Below are positions 40,613 to 50,154 of a stretch of DNA of 64,000 bases, piece after piece. The notes beneath the pieces are model-generated. The model ran no database searches. It was not told the origin of the DNA and worked only from the letters and a program-made list of their open reading frames with translations. Made by a program: the position numbers and the translations under genes. The stretch spans positions 1-64,000 of the forward strand of contig NZ_JALPRX010000034.1 in assembly GCF_023223525.1 (NCBI RefSeq), read 5' to 3'. Positions within the stretch are counted from its first letter, which is position 1, and each line of letters starts with the position of its first letter. Source of the stretch: Roseomonas acroporae. GTDB taxonomy: Bacteria; Pseudomonadota; Alphaproteobacteria; Acetobacterales; Acetobacteraceae.

Positions 40613-41830
40613 ATGGCAGTGCAGGACCACGTCTTGGTCGTCGGCGCCGGTCCGGTCGGGGCGGTGATGGCATTGACCCTGTGCCAGCGCGGCTTCCCGG
40701 TGACGCTGATCGAGGCGGAGCCCGGCCCGGTCGAGGACCAGCGCGCCGCCACGGTGCATCCGCCGACGGTGGAGATGCTGGCGGCGATGGGCCTGCGCGA
40801 CGCGGCCTGGGAAACCGGCCTGCTCTCGCCGCTGTTCCACTTCCGCGACCGGATCACCGGCGAGCTGGTGGCCGAGTTCGACGTCGGCATGCTGGAAGGC
40901 GAGGTCCCCTACCCCTTCGTGCTGCAATGGGAGCAGTACAAGCTGGTGCTGGCGGCGCTGGACAAGGCGGCCGGGACGGGCCTGCTGACCACGCGCTTCG
41001 CGACGCGCCTGCTTTCCTTCACCCAGGATACCGACCATGTGCACGCCCTGGTGGAGACGGAAGGCGGCACGGAGACGCTCACGGCCAACTGGCTGATCGG
41101 CGCCGATGGCGGCCGCAGCACGGTGCGCAAGCTCGCCGGCATCGAGTTCGAGGGCTTCACCTGGCCGGAGCGCTTCATCAAGATCGGCACCACCTACGAT
41201 TTCCTGGAGGCGGGCAAGGGCTACTGCACCCGCAACTACTTCTCCGACCCCGACGAGTGGCTGAACCTGTTCAAGGTGAAGGGGCCCGGCGAGCCGGGCA
41301 TCTGGCGCGGCATCTTTCCCGTGCCGCCCGAGGAGCCGGACGAGGCGGCGCTCAGCCACGAGGGCGTGCAACGACGGTTGCAGAAGTTCCTGCCGCGCGA
41401 GGGTGGCTACGAGATCGCCTACCATGCGCTCTACAAGGTGCACCAGCGCGTCGCGGCCACCTTCAACCTCGGCCGCGTGCTGCTCGCCGGCGACGCCGCC
41501 CATGTCAACAACCCGATCGGCGGCATGGGCATGAATGGCGGCCTGCACGACGCGGTGAACCTCGCCGGGAAGCTGGAGTCGATCCGCGACGGCGGCGCGG
41601 GGATGGAGGCGCTCGACCGCTACACCCGCCAGCGGCGGAAGGCGCAGACCGATTTCGTGCAGGCGCAGTCGGTCGCCAACAAGCAGTCGCTCAGCGAGCG
41701 AGATCCGGCGAAGCGGCGCGAGCATCTCGACCGGCTGCGCCGCACCGCCGCCGATCCGGCGCTGCACAAGGCGTTCCTGCGGCGCTCCTCGCTGATCGAC
41801 AGCCTCGACACCGCCAACGCGGTGGCCTGA
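40613..41830 (+). CDS. FAD-dependent hydroxylase (MhpA-like)
   Basis: 405 residues, a second class A flavoprotein monooxygenase of the phenol-hydroxylase/MhpA branch. VVGAGPVGAVMALTLCQRG starts the FAD fold, IGADGGRSTVRKLAG the DG motif, and LLAGDAAHVNNPIGGMGMNG the GD motif. It lacks the C-terminal thioredoxin-like domain of larger relatives. I take the ATG at 40613 behind GAGGGA; a GTG six codons upstream sits inside that ribosome site. The molybdenum hydroxylase follows after four bases. Confidence 0.9.
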   Translation: MAVQDHVLVVGAGPVGAVMALTLCQRGFPVTLIEAEPGPVEDQRAATVHPPTVEMLAAMGLRDAAWETGLLSPLFHFRDRITGELVAEFDVGMLEGEVPYPFVLQWEQYKLVLAALDKAAGTGLLTTRFATRLLSFTQDTDHVHALVETEGGTETLTANWLIGADGGRSTVRKLAGIEFEGFTWPERFIKIGTTYDFLEAGKGYCTRNYFSDPDEWLNLFKVKGPGEPGIWRGIFPVPPEEPDEAALSHEGVQRRLQKFLPREGGYEIAYHALYKVHQRVAATFNLGRVLLAGDAAHVNNPIGGMGMNGGLHDAVNLAGKLESIRDGGAGMEALDRYTRQRRKAQTDFVQAQSVANKQSLSERDPAKRREHLDRLRRTAADPALHKAFLRRSSLIDSLDTANAVA

Positions 41831-41834
41831 CCTC

Positions 41835-44192
41835 ATGGCGGAGACGAAGCCCGCGCCGGGCGACTGGATCGGCGCCAGCCTGCTGCGGCGCGAGGATGCG
41901 CGCTTCCTGATCGGTAAGGGGCAGTTCGTCGCCGACATCCGCCTGCCCGGGCTGGAGGATGCGTGCTTCGTGCGCAGCCCGATGGGGCACGCCTCGCTGC
42001 GCGGGCTGCGCAGGCCGGCGGAATGGGCCGAACGCGTCTACACGCACGACGAGCTGGGGCCGTTCCAGGCGCTGCCCGCCGGGCCGGACATACCGGGCTA
42101 TCGCAACGTCGCCTATCCGGTGCTCGCCACGGATCGGGTCTGCTTCGCCGGCCAGCCGATCGCCGCCGTGGTGGCGCCGACGCGCGGCGAGGCCGAGGAC
42201 ATCGCCGGGCTGGTGGAGCTGGATCTCGACGCGCTGCCCGCCGTCACCGACGCGGTGCTGGCCATGGCGCCGGACAGCCCGCGCATCCACGATGCCTGGC
42301 CGGACAACGCCTTCATCACCAGCGGCGCGCGGGCGGGCGACGCCGCCGCCGTCGCCGCCACGGCGCCGGTGCGGATCACGCGCCGGCTGCGGATGAACCG
42401 GCAGTCCATCGTGCCGCTGGAGGGGCGCGCCGCGCTCGCCTACTGGGACCACCGGCTGGACGAGCTGGTGGTGTACCTCTCGACGCAGGGCGCGCATGTG
42501 ATGCGCCTCGGCATCGCGCAGGCACTCGGAATCTCCGAGCACAAGGTGCACGTCATCGCCCCCGACGTGGGCGGCGGCTTCGGCGGCAAGAACCGGCTGA
42601 CGCCGGAGGAGATCGCCGTCTGCGCCCTGGCGCTGAAACGCGGCCATCCCGTGCGCTGGATCGAGGACCGGCGCGAGCATCTGATGGCGGCGCCGCAGGC
42701 ACGCGAGCATGTGTACGACCTGACGCTGTACGCCGACCGCGACGGCACCATGCTGGCGCTGGAAGGCGACGTGTACATCGACGCCGGTGCCTATCCGCTC
42801 TGGCCCACCGGCGCCTTCGCCGAGGCGAGCATGGCGGTGCGCAACCTGACCGGCCCCTACCGGATCCGCCACATCGCGCTGCGCAACCACACCGTCGCCA
42901 CCAACAAGCCGCCGATGGGTCCGTATCGCGGCGTCGCCCGTCCCGGCGCCTGCTTCGCCATGGAGCGGCTGGCGGACGAGCTGGCGCGCGAACTGGGACT
43001 GGAGCCGATCGAGATCCGCCGCCGCAACATGGTCACCGCGGGCGAGATGCCCTACGTCACCGCCGCCGGCATGCGGCTCGACAATGGCGACTACCCGGCC
43101 TCGCTCGACGAGGCGGCGCGCTCGATCGGGCTGGACGCGATCCGCGCGCGCCAGCGCACGGGCGAGCCGGACGGGCGGCGCATCGGCGTCGGCTTCGCCT
43201 TCTACACCGAGCAGAGCGGCCACGGGCTGAAGGAATGGGCGCGGCGCGGCGCGCGCGTGATGCCGAGCTACGAGACCTGCACGGTGCGGATGCTGCCGGA
43301 CGGCTCGGCGCAGGTGCTGGTCGGCATCCAGAACCACGGCCAGGGGCTGGAGACGACGCTGTCGCAGATCGCGGCGCAGGAATTGCGGCTGGACCCCGCG
43401 CGCATCGCGGTGCGGCACGGCGACACGGCGGTCAGCCCGTTCGGCTTCGGCACCTTCGCCTCGCGTTCCACCGTCTTCGCCGGCGGCGCTGTGGCGCGTT
43501 CCTGCCGCATCCTGGCCGAGAAGATACGCCGCATCGGCGGCCATCTGATCCAGACCGATCCCGTCGAGACGCGGCTGGAGGACGGGCACGTGGTCGGCCC
43601 CTCCGGCGCGGCGGTGTCCTTCGCCGAGATCGGCCGCGCCGCGCATGTGCGGCAGGAGATGATGCCGCCCGGCGTCGATCCGGTGCTGGAGGCGACCGCC
43701 ACCTACGAGCCCGCCGACTCCTCCGGCACCTTCTCCTACTCGACGCATGCCGCGCTGGTCGCGGTCGATCCGCTGACCGGCGGCACCGAGCTGCTCGACT
43801 ACGTGGTGGCCGAGGATTGCGGCACGATGGTCAACCCGCTGATCGTGGACGGACAGGTGACGGGCGGCGTGATCCAGGGCATCGGCACGGCGCTGTACGA
43901 GGAGGTGCCCTACGACGAGTCCGGCCAGCCCCTCGCCACCACCTTCGCCGACTACCACATGCCCTGCGCCACCGAGATGCCGCGCGTGCGCATCTCGCAC
44001 TTCGTGACCCCCTCCGCGATCACCGAGTACGGCATCAAGGGCATGGGCGAGGGCGGCGCCATCGCGCCGCCGGCCGCCATCGCCAACGCGCTGGCCGACG
44101 CCTTCCGCGACAGCGGCGCGCAATTCAACGAGACGCCCTGCACGCCGCGCCGCGTCGTGGCGGCGCTGGAAGCGGCGGAGGTGCCGACATGA
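41835..44192 (+). CDS. Molybdenum hydroxylase large subunit (xanthine dehydrogenase family)
   Basis: 785 residues that bind the molybdopterin cofactor and hydroxylate a carbon, usually next to a ring nitrogen, with water as oxygen source. GASLLRREDARFLIGKGQF opens the first domain; DVGGGFGGKN (about 243-252) and GPYRGVARPGACFAMERL are cofactor-binding blocks, and KGMGEGGAIAPP contains the catalytic Glu739. It lacks the AYRCSFR loop of carbon-monoxide dehydrogenase, which favours an N-heterocycle hydroxylase. The stop overlaps the FAD-subunit ATG by four bases; the order L-M-S is one operon. Confidence 0.92.
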   Translation: MAETKPAPGDWIGASLLRREDARFLIGKGQFVADIRLPGLEDACFVRSPMGHASLRGLRRPAEWAERVYTHDELGPFQALPAGPDIPGYRNVAYPVLATDRVCFAGQPIAAVVAPTRGEAEDIAGLVELDLDALPAVTDAVLAMAPDSPRIHDAWPDNAFITSGARAGDAAAVAATAPVRITRRLRMNRQSIVPLEGRAALAYWDHRLDELVVYLSTQGAHVMRLGIAQALGISEHKVHVIAPDVGGGFGGKNRLTPEEIAVCALALKRGHPVRWIEDRREHLMAAPQAREHVYDLTLYADRDGTMLALEGDVYIDAGAYPLWPTGAFAEASMAVRNLTGPYRIRHIALRNHTVATNKPPMGPYRGVARPGACFAMERLADELARELGLEPIEIRRRNMVTAGEMPYVTAAGMRLDNGDYPASLDEAARSIGLDAIRARQRTGEPDGRRIGVGFAFYTEQSGHGLKEWARRGARVMPSYETCTVRMLPDGSAQVLVGIQNHGQGLETTLSQIAAQELRLDPARIAVRHGDTAVSPFGFGTFASRSTVFAGGAVARSCRILAEKIRRIGGHLIQTDPVETRLEDGHVVGPSGAAVSFAEIGRAAHVRQEMMPPGVDPVLEATATYEPADSSGTFSYSTHAALVAVDPLTGGTELLDYVVAEDCGTMVNPLIVDGQVTGGVIQGIGTALYEEVPYDESGQPLATTFADYHMPCATEMPRVRISHFVTPSAITEYGIKGMGEGGAIAPPAAIANALADAFRDSGAQFNETPCTPRRVVAALEAAEVPT

Positions 44193-45016
44193 AGCCGCCC
44201 GCCTTCGACTACGCGCGCCCTGCGACGCTCCCGGAAGCGTTCGCCGCGCTGCTCGGCACGGAGGGCGCGATGGCGCTGGGCGGCGGCCAGTCGCTGCTGC
44301 CGATGCTGGGGCTGCGCGTCGCCGCGCCGTCGCTGCTCGTCGATCTGGCGCGGCTGCCGGGGCTGCGGGAGGTGACGGAGACGGCGGCGCGGATACGGAT
44401 CGGCGCCGGCGTCACCCATGCGGCGATCGAGGACGGTGTCGTCGCCGATCCGTCGCGCGGCATGCTGCGCCGTGTCGCCGCCGGCATCGCCTATCGCGCC
44501 GTGCGCAATTTCGGCACGATCGGCGGCGCCGTGGCGCTCGCCGATCCGGCCGCCGACTGGCCCGCCTGCCTGCTCGCGCTCGATGCCGTGGCGATCATCG
44601 CCGGGCCGGATGGCGAGCGGCGCCTGCCGCTGGAGGCGCTGCTGCTCGGCGCCTATACGACGGCGCTGGAAGCGGGCGAGATCCTGCTCGGCTTCGACGT
44701 GCCGCGTCTCGGCGCCGCGTCGCGCTGGGGCTGGTGCAAGCTGGCGCGCAAGCAGGGGGCCTATGCGGACAGCATCGGCGCCGTGGTGCTGCCCGGCGAC
44801 GGAGCGCCGCCGCGGATCGTGCTCGGCGCCACGACCTCGCGCCCTGCCCTGCTGCCGCACGCCGCCGCCGCCCTGGCGCGTGGAGAGGCGGGGGCGACGC
44901 TGCGCGATGCGCTGCTCGGCGACATCGAGGCCGCCGAGCCGGATGCCGATTCCTACCGCCGCCGCTGCCACCTCGCCACGGTGCAGCGCGCCATCGCCCA
45001 GGCGACCAGCGCATGA
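44189..45016 (+). CDS. Molybdenum hydroxylase FAD subunit
   Basis: 275 residues of the CoxM/PaoB-like medium subunit that passes electrons to an acceptor. FDYARPATLPEAFAAL, GGGQSLLPMLGLRV (FAD pyrophosphate loop), RAVRNFGTIGGAVALADPAADW (second FAD loop) and the C-terminal CO-dehydrogenase flavoprotein domain are in order. Its start overlaps the large-subunit stop, its stop the iron-sulfur-subunit start, so all three are translationally coupled. Confidence 0.93.
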   Translation: MKPPAFDYARPATLPEAFAALLGTEGAMALGGGQSLLPMLGLRVAAPSLLVDLARLPGLREVTETAARIRIGAGVTHAAIEDGVVADPSRGMLRRVAAGIAYRAVRNFGTIGGAVALADPAADWPACLLALDAVAIIAGPDGERRLPLEALLLGAYTTALEAGEILLGFDVPRLGAASRWGWCKLARKQGAYADSIGAVVLPGDGAPPRIVLGATTSRPALLPHAAAALARGEAGATLRDALLGDIEAAEPDADSYRRRCHLATVQRAIAQATSA

Positions 45017-45489
45017 CCCGGATCAACCTGACCCTGAACGGGCGCGCGCAACACCGCGAGGTGGAGCCGCGCCAGACCCTGGCCGACTTCCTGCGCGACG
45101 GCTGCGACCTCACCGGCACGCATCTCGGCTGCGAGCACGGCGCCTGCGGCGCCTGCACCGTGCTGATCGACGGGCTGCCGGCGCGTTCCTGCATCCATCT
45201 CGCCGTGCGCGCGGATGGCTGCGACGTGCGCAGCATCGAGGGGCTGCGCGACGACCCGCTCACCGTGCTGCTGCGCCGCCACTTCCACGAGGCGCACGCA
45301 CTGCAATGCGGCTACTGCACGCCGGGCATGCTGGTGACGGCGCGCGACATCCTCCGACGTTTCCCCGCCCCCGACGAGGCCACCATACGCCGCGAGCTGG
45401 CGGGGCAGATCTGCCGCTGCACCGGCTATGTCGGCATCGTCGAGGCGATCCGGCGCGCCGGCGCCGAGCTGGCCAACCAACCGAGCTGA
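45013..45489 (+). CDS. Molybdenum hydroxylase [2Fe-2S] subunit
   Basis: 158 residues. The plant-type ferredoxin cluster is bound by CEHGACGACTVLIDG with a fourth Cys in SCIHLAV; the second cluster by CGYCTPGM and CRCTGY. This is the small subunit that relays electrons from molybdenum to FAD. It starts in the last codons of the FAD subunit and ends 15 bases before the amidohydrolase. Confidence 0.95.
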   Translation: MTRINLTLNGRAQHREVEPRQTLADFLRDGCDLTGTHLGCEHGACGACTVLIDGLPARSCIHLAVRADGCDVRSIEGLRDDPLTVLLRRHFHEAHALQCGYCTPGMLVTARDILRRFPAPDEATIRRELAGQICRCTGYVGIVEAIRRAGAELANQPS

Positions 45490-45504
45490 CCCGGAATCCG
45501 CATC

Positions 45505-46506
45505 ATGCGTCTCGACGCCTACACCCATCTCTTCCCGCCCGGCGGCTACATGCAGCGGCTGATGGACCTGGTGCCGGACAAGGGTCCGGTGAAGCGCTGG
45601 CTGAACCTGCCGACGCTCTGGGATGTCGAGGCCAGGATGCGCATGGTGGACAGCTTCGGCGACTACCAGCAGGTACTCGCCAACACCATGCCGCCGGTCG
45701 AGGTGGTGGTCGGCCCCGATGCCGCGCCCGACCTCGTGCGGCAGGGCAATGACGGCTTCGCCGAGCTGATCCGCCAGCGCCCGGACCACTTCCCCGCCTT
45801 CATCGCCAGCCTGCCGATGAACAACCCGGAGGCGGCCGTCGCCGAGGTGGACCGCGCCGTCGCCATCGGCGCCTGCGGCTTCCAGATCTTCACCAACGTC
45901 GCCGGCAGGCCGCTCGACCTGCCCGAATTCCAGCCGATCTTCGACCGCATCGTGCATCACGACGTGCCGATCTGGCTGCACCCGGCGCGCGGCGCCAACT
46001 TCCCCGACTACCGCTCGGAATCGAAGTCGAAGTACGAGATCTGGTGGACCATCGGCTGGCCCTACGAGACCAGCGCCGCCATGTCGCGCCTCGTCTTCTC
46101 CGGCCTGTTCGACCGGCTGCCCGAGATCAAGATCATCACCCACCATCTCGGCGCGATGATCCCCTATTTCGAGGGGCGCTTCGGGCCCGGCAACGACCAG
46201 CTCGGCACCCGCACCGAGGACGAGGACTACGTCGCGCTGCTGCACTCGCTGAAGAAGCGGCCGATCGACTACTTCCACATGTTCTACGGCGATACGGCGC
46301 TGTTCGGCTCCGCGGCCGGCACGCGCTGCGGCCTCTCCTTCTTCGGCGCGGACCGGGTGGTGTTCGCCTCCGACTGTCCCTTCGACCCGGAGGGCGGCTA
46401 CCAGTTCATCCGCGACACCATCCGCGTGCTGGACGAGCTGGAGATCTCCGAGACCGACCGGCGCAAGCTGTTCGAGGGCAATCTGCGGCGCCTGATCCGG
46501 CGCTGA
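45505..46506 (+). CDS. ACMSD-like amidohydrolase/decarboxylase
   Basis: 333 residues of the Amidohydro_2 family, which includes non-oxidative decarboxylases of aromatic acids (ACMSD, gamma-resorcylate, 5-carboxyvanillate and dihydroxypicolinate decarboxylases). Metal-site elements seen: His159 in WLHPARG, His213/214 in ITHHLGAMIPYFEGR, and Asp290 in FASDCPFDPEGG. The first motif is YTH (6-8) where the family normally has HxH, so one metal ligand is replaced by Tyr. Placed after the molybdenum hydroxylase and before ring-cleavage genes, decarboxylation of a hydroxylated ring acid is the natural guess. Confidence 0.85.
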   Translation: MRLDAYTHLFPPGGYMQRLMDLVPDKGPVKRWLNLPTLWDVEARMRMVDSFGDYQQVLANTMPPVEVVVGPDAAPDLVRQGNDGFAELIRQRPDHFPAFIASLPMNNPEAAVAEVDRAVAIGACGFQIFTNVAGRPLDLPEFQPIFDRIVHHDVPIWLHPARGANFPDYRSESKSKYEIWWTIGWPYETSAAMSRLVFSGLFDRLPEIKIITHHLGAMIPYFEGRFGPGNDQLGTRTEDEDYVALLHSLKKRPIDYFHMFYGDTALFGSAAGTRCGLSFFGADRVVFASDCPFDPEGGYQFIRDTIRVLDELEISETDRRKLFEGNLRRLIRR

Positions 46507-46581
46507 ACAGGACGGGCGGATCGGGAACCGCCCGCGCATCATCGGGAACGCACGGCGCAATCGAGCCAAGGGAATACGAGG

Positions 46582-47628
46582 ATGCCGCATCACGCCTTCC
46601 ATGGTGGCCGCCGGGGATTCATCGCCGGCGCCGCCGGCCTTGCCGCCGCCTCGCTGTGCCGCCCCGCTATCGCGCAGGGCAGCCTGGATTCCGTCCGCTT
46701 CAGCTGCGACTTCCGCATCTACGGCGGCACGGCGCCGTTCTTCTACGGGCTCGACAAGGGCTACTTCCGCGAGGCCGGCATCGAGGCGCGCGTGGACGGC
46801 GCCGCCGGCTCGGCCGAAGCGGTGACGCGGGTCGCCAGCGGCACCTACGAGTTCGGCTGTGCCGACATCTCCACCGTGGCGGAATTCGCCGGGCGAAACC
46901 CGCAGGCCGCGCCGCGCGTGCTGATGCCGATCTACGATCGCTTCGCCGCCGCGATCATCAGCCCGAAGTCGCGGGGCCTCGATTCCTTCGCCGCGCTGCG
47001 CGGGAAGACGGTGGGCACCGGCCAGTCCGACGCACCCTCGCGCATCCTGCCCTCGCTGCTGCAGCGGTTGAACATCCCGGCCGATTCCTTCAACCGCGTC
47101 GCGGTGGACATCAAGCTGCGCGACACCATGCTGCTGCAGGGGCGCGTGGACGCGGTGGTGGGCATGGACTACACGGTGCTGTTCAACCTGCTCGGCGGCG
47201 GCCTGCCGCCCGCGCAGGTCAACTGCATCTACTTCGCCGACAACGGCTTCGACTTCTACGGCCAGGGGCTGATCGTCAACCAGGAGGTGCTGGCGCGCAA
47301 CCCGGATCTTTGCCGGCGCATGGCGGTCGCCGTCACCCGCTGCTGGACCGGCGCGGCCAGGGATCCCGACGGGTCGATCGACAGCATGATGCGGCGCGAA
47401 GGCCTCTCCGACCGCAACGTGGAACGGCAGCGTCAGCAATGGGTGCTGGACAGGCTGATCCTGACGCCGAACGTCCGGCGCAACGGCATCGGCGCCTATG
47501 ACGAGGCGCGCCTGCGCTCCGGCCTCGCCATCCTGGCCGAGGGCTTCCAGATGCAGAACCCGCCCACCGTCGAGCAGGTCTTCGACGGCCGATTCATCCC
47601 CGACGCGGCGCTGCGCCGCGTCGCCTGA
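46582..47628 (+). CDS. Second NMT1-like substrate-binding protein
   Basis: 348 residues. GGRRGFIAGAAGLAAASL resembles a twin-arginine signal ending PAIAQ. The mature protein (FSCDFRIYGGTAPFFYGLDK, GTYEFGCADISTVAEFAG, LRGKTVGTGQSDAPSRILP) matches the NMT1/THI5-like periplasmic receptor. There is no ATPase or permease next to it, so it probably shares the importer at 36350-39231 and widens its substrate range. Confidence 0.85.
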   Translation: MPHHAFHGGRRGFIAGAAGLAAASLCRPAIAQGSLDSVRFSCDFRIYGGTAPFFYGLDKGYFREAGIEARVDGAAGSAEAVTRVASGTYEFGCADISTVAEFAGRNPQAAPRVLMPIYDRFAAAIISPKSRGLDSFAALRGKTVGTGQSDAPSRILPSLLQRLNIPADSFNRVAVDIKLRDTMLLQGRVDAVVGMDYTVLFNLLGGGLPPAQVNCIYFADNGFDFYGQGLIVNQEVLARNPDLCRRMAVAVTRCWTGAARDPDGSIDSMMRREGLSDRNVERQRQQWVLDRLILTPNVRRNGIGAYDEARLRSGLAILAEGFQMQNPPTVEQVFDGRFIPDAALRRVA

Positions 47629-47672
47629 GCGGACATCCGGCCGCAACGGCCCCGCACGAGGAGGACAGCGCC

Positions 47673-48728
47673 ATGCAGACCACCATTCTCGGCGGGGCGA
47701 TGCTGCCGCACGCCCCGCAATTCTTCACCCAGCCCGACACCGAGGACAAGGCGACCATCGCCGCCGTGCAGCAGATCGGCGCCGAGATCGGCGCGCGGCT
47801 GCGGGCGCTCGACCCCGATCTCTGGATCATCTTCTCCAACGACCACGCCGAGCAGTTCTTCCACAACGCCGCGCCGCCCTTCACCATCCATGTCGGCGGC
47901 GAGGCGACCGGCCATTTCGCCGGCCGCGACTTCCGCTGGCGGATCCCCGGCGAGATCGGCCTCGCCCTGGTGCGCGCGCTCTACGACCAGGGCTTCGACC
48001 CGGCCTTCAGCAGCACGGCGAAGATCGACTACGCGATCGGCATCCCGCTGACCCATCTCGGCCACACGGCGCCGGTGCTGCCGATCTACGTCAACGCCTA
48101 CCTGCCGCCGCAGCCCTCGATGGAACGCTGCTACGCCTTCGGCCAGGCGGTGGCGCGCGCGGTGACGCTGCTCGGCCTGCGGACCGTGGTGCTTTCCTCC
48201 GGCGGCATGTCGCACTTCCCCGGCACGGACCGCTACTCCAACCCGGAGCTGGACTGGGACAACGCCGTGCTCGCCAGGCTGCGCGAGGGGAAGCTGAAGT
48301 CGCTGATCGGCCTCGGCGCGGAGGAGCTGGACGACACCGGCAACATCGAGCTGCGCTGCTGGGCCTGCGCCGCCGGCGCGCTGGGCGACCGCGTGCCGGA
48401 CATCGCGCAGATGAACCCGAGCTGGCACCACAATTACGCCTCGCTCGGCTGGTTCGGCGGCGCCGCGACGGCGAAGCAGCCGCACTACCCGGAGACGAAG
48501 CCCGAGCTGGTCCCGCTCGTCACCGCCCTGCACGCGCTGGCGCACGAGCAGCCGGCGCGCGAGGCCTACATGGCCGATCCCGCCGCCTTCGCCGATCGCT
48601 ACGGGCTGACGCCGGCGCAGCACGCCGCGCTGGTCGGGCTCGACATGCCGGCCATCGTCGCCATGGGCACGCACCCGCTGGTGCCGTTCCTGGCCAACAT
48701 GCAGATGCAGCGCCTGCGGCGGGGCTGA
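47673..48728 (+). CDS. Fused LigB/LigA-type extradiol ring-cleavage dioxygenase
   Basis: 351 residues, class III extradiol dioxygenase that opens an aromatic ring with non-haem Fe(II) and oxygen. Iron ligands are likely His13 (MLPHAPQ), His58 (SNDHAEQ) and Glu226 (GNIELRCW), and the acid-base His181 in SSGGMSHFPG, as in LigB. The last 90 residues (LVTALHALAHEQPAREAYM, then FADRYGLTPAQHAALVGLD) are a LigA-like alpha domain fused in the same chain, as in gallate dioxygenases, but it is shorter. In picolinate and nicotinate pathways ring cleavage uses the unrelated NicX, so this choice is unusual. It ends three bases before the aldehyde dehydrogenase. Confidence 0.85.
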   Translation: MQTTILGGAMLPHAPQFFTQPDTEDKATIAAVQQIGAEIGARLRALDPDLWIIFSNDHAEQFFHNAAPPFTIHVGGEATGHFAGRDFRWRIPGEIGLALVRALYDQGFDPAFSSTAKIDYAIGIPLTHLGHTAPVLPIYVNAYLPPQPSMERCYAFGQAVARAVTLLGLRTVVLSSGGMSHFPGTDRYSNPELDWDNAVLARLREGKLKSLIGLGAEELDDTGNIELRCWACAAGALGDRVPDIAQMNPSWHHNYASLGWFGGAATAKQPHYPETKPELVPLVTALHALAHEQPAREAYMADPAAFADRYGLTPAQHAALVGLDMPAIVAMGTHPLVPFLANMQMQRLRRG

Positions 48729-48731
48729 GCC

Positions 48732-50150
48732 ATGGTGATCGGTTCCTTCATCGGCGGCGAGGCCGCCACCCCCGGCGCACCCGCCTTCGACCTGGTGCAG
48801 CCGGGCGACGGCCATGTCATCGGCACCATGCTGGAGGCCGGCGCCGAGGGCGTCGAGGCCGCCGTCGCCGCGGCGCGTGCCGCCTTCCTCGCGCAGCGGC
48901 GCGCGCCGCTGCACCAGCGCCTCGCCTGGCTGCGCGCCGCCGCGCGCGCGCTGGAGGGTGCGGCCGAGGAGATCGCCGGGCTGATCTCGGCCGATATCGG
49001 CAAGCCGATCCGCGCCGCGCGCTTCGAGGCCCGGCGCGGCGTCGAATTCCTCGAGGCCACCGCTGCCGCCGCGTCGCAGCTCGGCGGCGAGGTGCTGCCG
49101 CTCGACGCCGCGGCGAACGGCGCCGGCACGATCGGCATGACCCGGCGCGTGCCCTACGGCGTGGTCGGCGCGATCACGCCGTTCAACGCGCCGATCAACC
49201 TGCTGGTGCAGAAGCTCGCCCCCGCCATCGCCGCCGGCAATTCGGTGGTGGTCAAGCCGGCGCCGGGGGGCCTGCGCGCCGCGCTGCGGCTCGCGGCACT
49301 TTGCGTCGAGGCGGGCTGGCCGGCCGGGCTGTTCAACGTCGTCTCCGGCGACCGCGAGACGGCGGCGGCGCTCGCCGCGCATCCCGATGTGCGGGCCGTC
49401 ACCTTCACCGGCGGCACGGCGGCGGGCGACGCGCTGGCGCGCGTGGCGGGGGCGAAGAAGTTCCTGGCCGAGCTGGGCTCCAACGCCGCCAACCTGGTCT
49501 TCGCGGACACCGATCTCGCCACGGCGGCGAGGAAGATCGCCGCCGCCGGCTTCGAGGCGAGCGGGCAGCAATGCATCTCCGCCCAGCGCGTGCTGGTGCA
49601 GCGTTCGGCGCTGGACGACTTCCTGCCCGCCTTCGCCACTGCCGCCCGCGCGCTGCGCGTCGGCCCGGCGGAGGATCCGGCCACCGATGTCGGGCCCATG
49701 GTGCATCTCGCCGCCGCCGAGCGCGTGATGGCGATGGTGGAGGACGCGATCGCCCTCGGCGCCCGCGCCGTGCTGGTGCCGGAGCGGCGCGACGCGCTGG
49801 TCTCGCCCGGCATCCTGCTCGACGTGGCGGACACGGCGCGGCTCTGGCGCGAGGAGGTGTTCGGGCCGGTCGTGCTGGTGCGGCCCTTCGACACCATCGA
49901 GGAGGCGATCGCGCTCGCGAACGACACGCCCTTCGGGTTGCAGGCGGCGGCCTTCACCGGCAGCCTCGCCACCGCCCTGCGCCTCGCCGACGAGATCGAG
50001 GTGGGCTCGCTCTGGATCAACGAGGCCAGCCGCTTCCGGCTCGACATGTACCCGTTCGGCGGGGTGAAGAGCAGCGGCGTGGGGCGCGAGGGCGTGCGCT
50101 ACGCGATCGAGGAATTGTCGCAGGTGAAGTTCATCGGCATGCGGCCTTGA
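48732..50150 (+). CDS. NAD(P)-dependent aldehyde dehydrogenase
   Basis: 472 residues, an ALDH superfamily enzyme. Catalytic Cys281 in SGQQCISAQRV, general base Glu247 in FLAELGSNAANLVF, and VTFTGGTAAGDAL and FGPVVLVRPFDTIEEA blocks are intact. GVVGAITPFNAPINLLVQKL shows the oxyanion Asn. After a ring-cleavage enzyme it likely oxidises the ring-opened semialdehyde to an acid, as in 2-hydroxymuconic semialdehyde routes. Followed by a repeat element. Confidence 0.9.
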   Translation: MVIGSFIGGEAATPGAPAFDLVQPGDGHVIGTMLEAGAEGVEAAVAAARAAFLAQRRAPLHQRLAWLRAAARALEGAAEEIAGLISADIGKPIRAARFEARRGVEFLEATAAAASQLGGEVLPLDAAANGAGTIGMTRRVPYGVVGAITPFNAPINLLVQKLAPAIAAGNSVVVKPAPGGLRAALRLAALCVEAGWPAGLFNVVSGDRETAAALAAHPDVRAVTFTGGTAAGDALARVAGAKKFLAELGSNAANLVFADTDLATAARKIAAAGFEASGQQCISAQRVLVQRSALDDFLPAFATAARALRVGPAEDPATDVGPMVHLAAAERVMAMVEDAIALGARAVLVPERRDALVSPGILLDVADTARLWREEVFGPVVLVRPFDTIEEAIALANDTPFGLQAAAFTGSLATALRLADEIEVGSLWINEASRFRLDMYPFGGVKSSGVGREGVRYAIEELSQVKFIGMRP

Positions 50151-50154
50151 GCCG

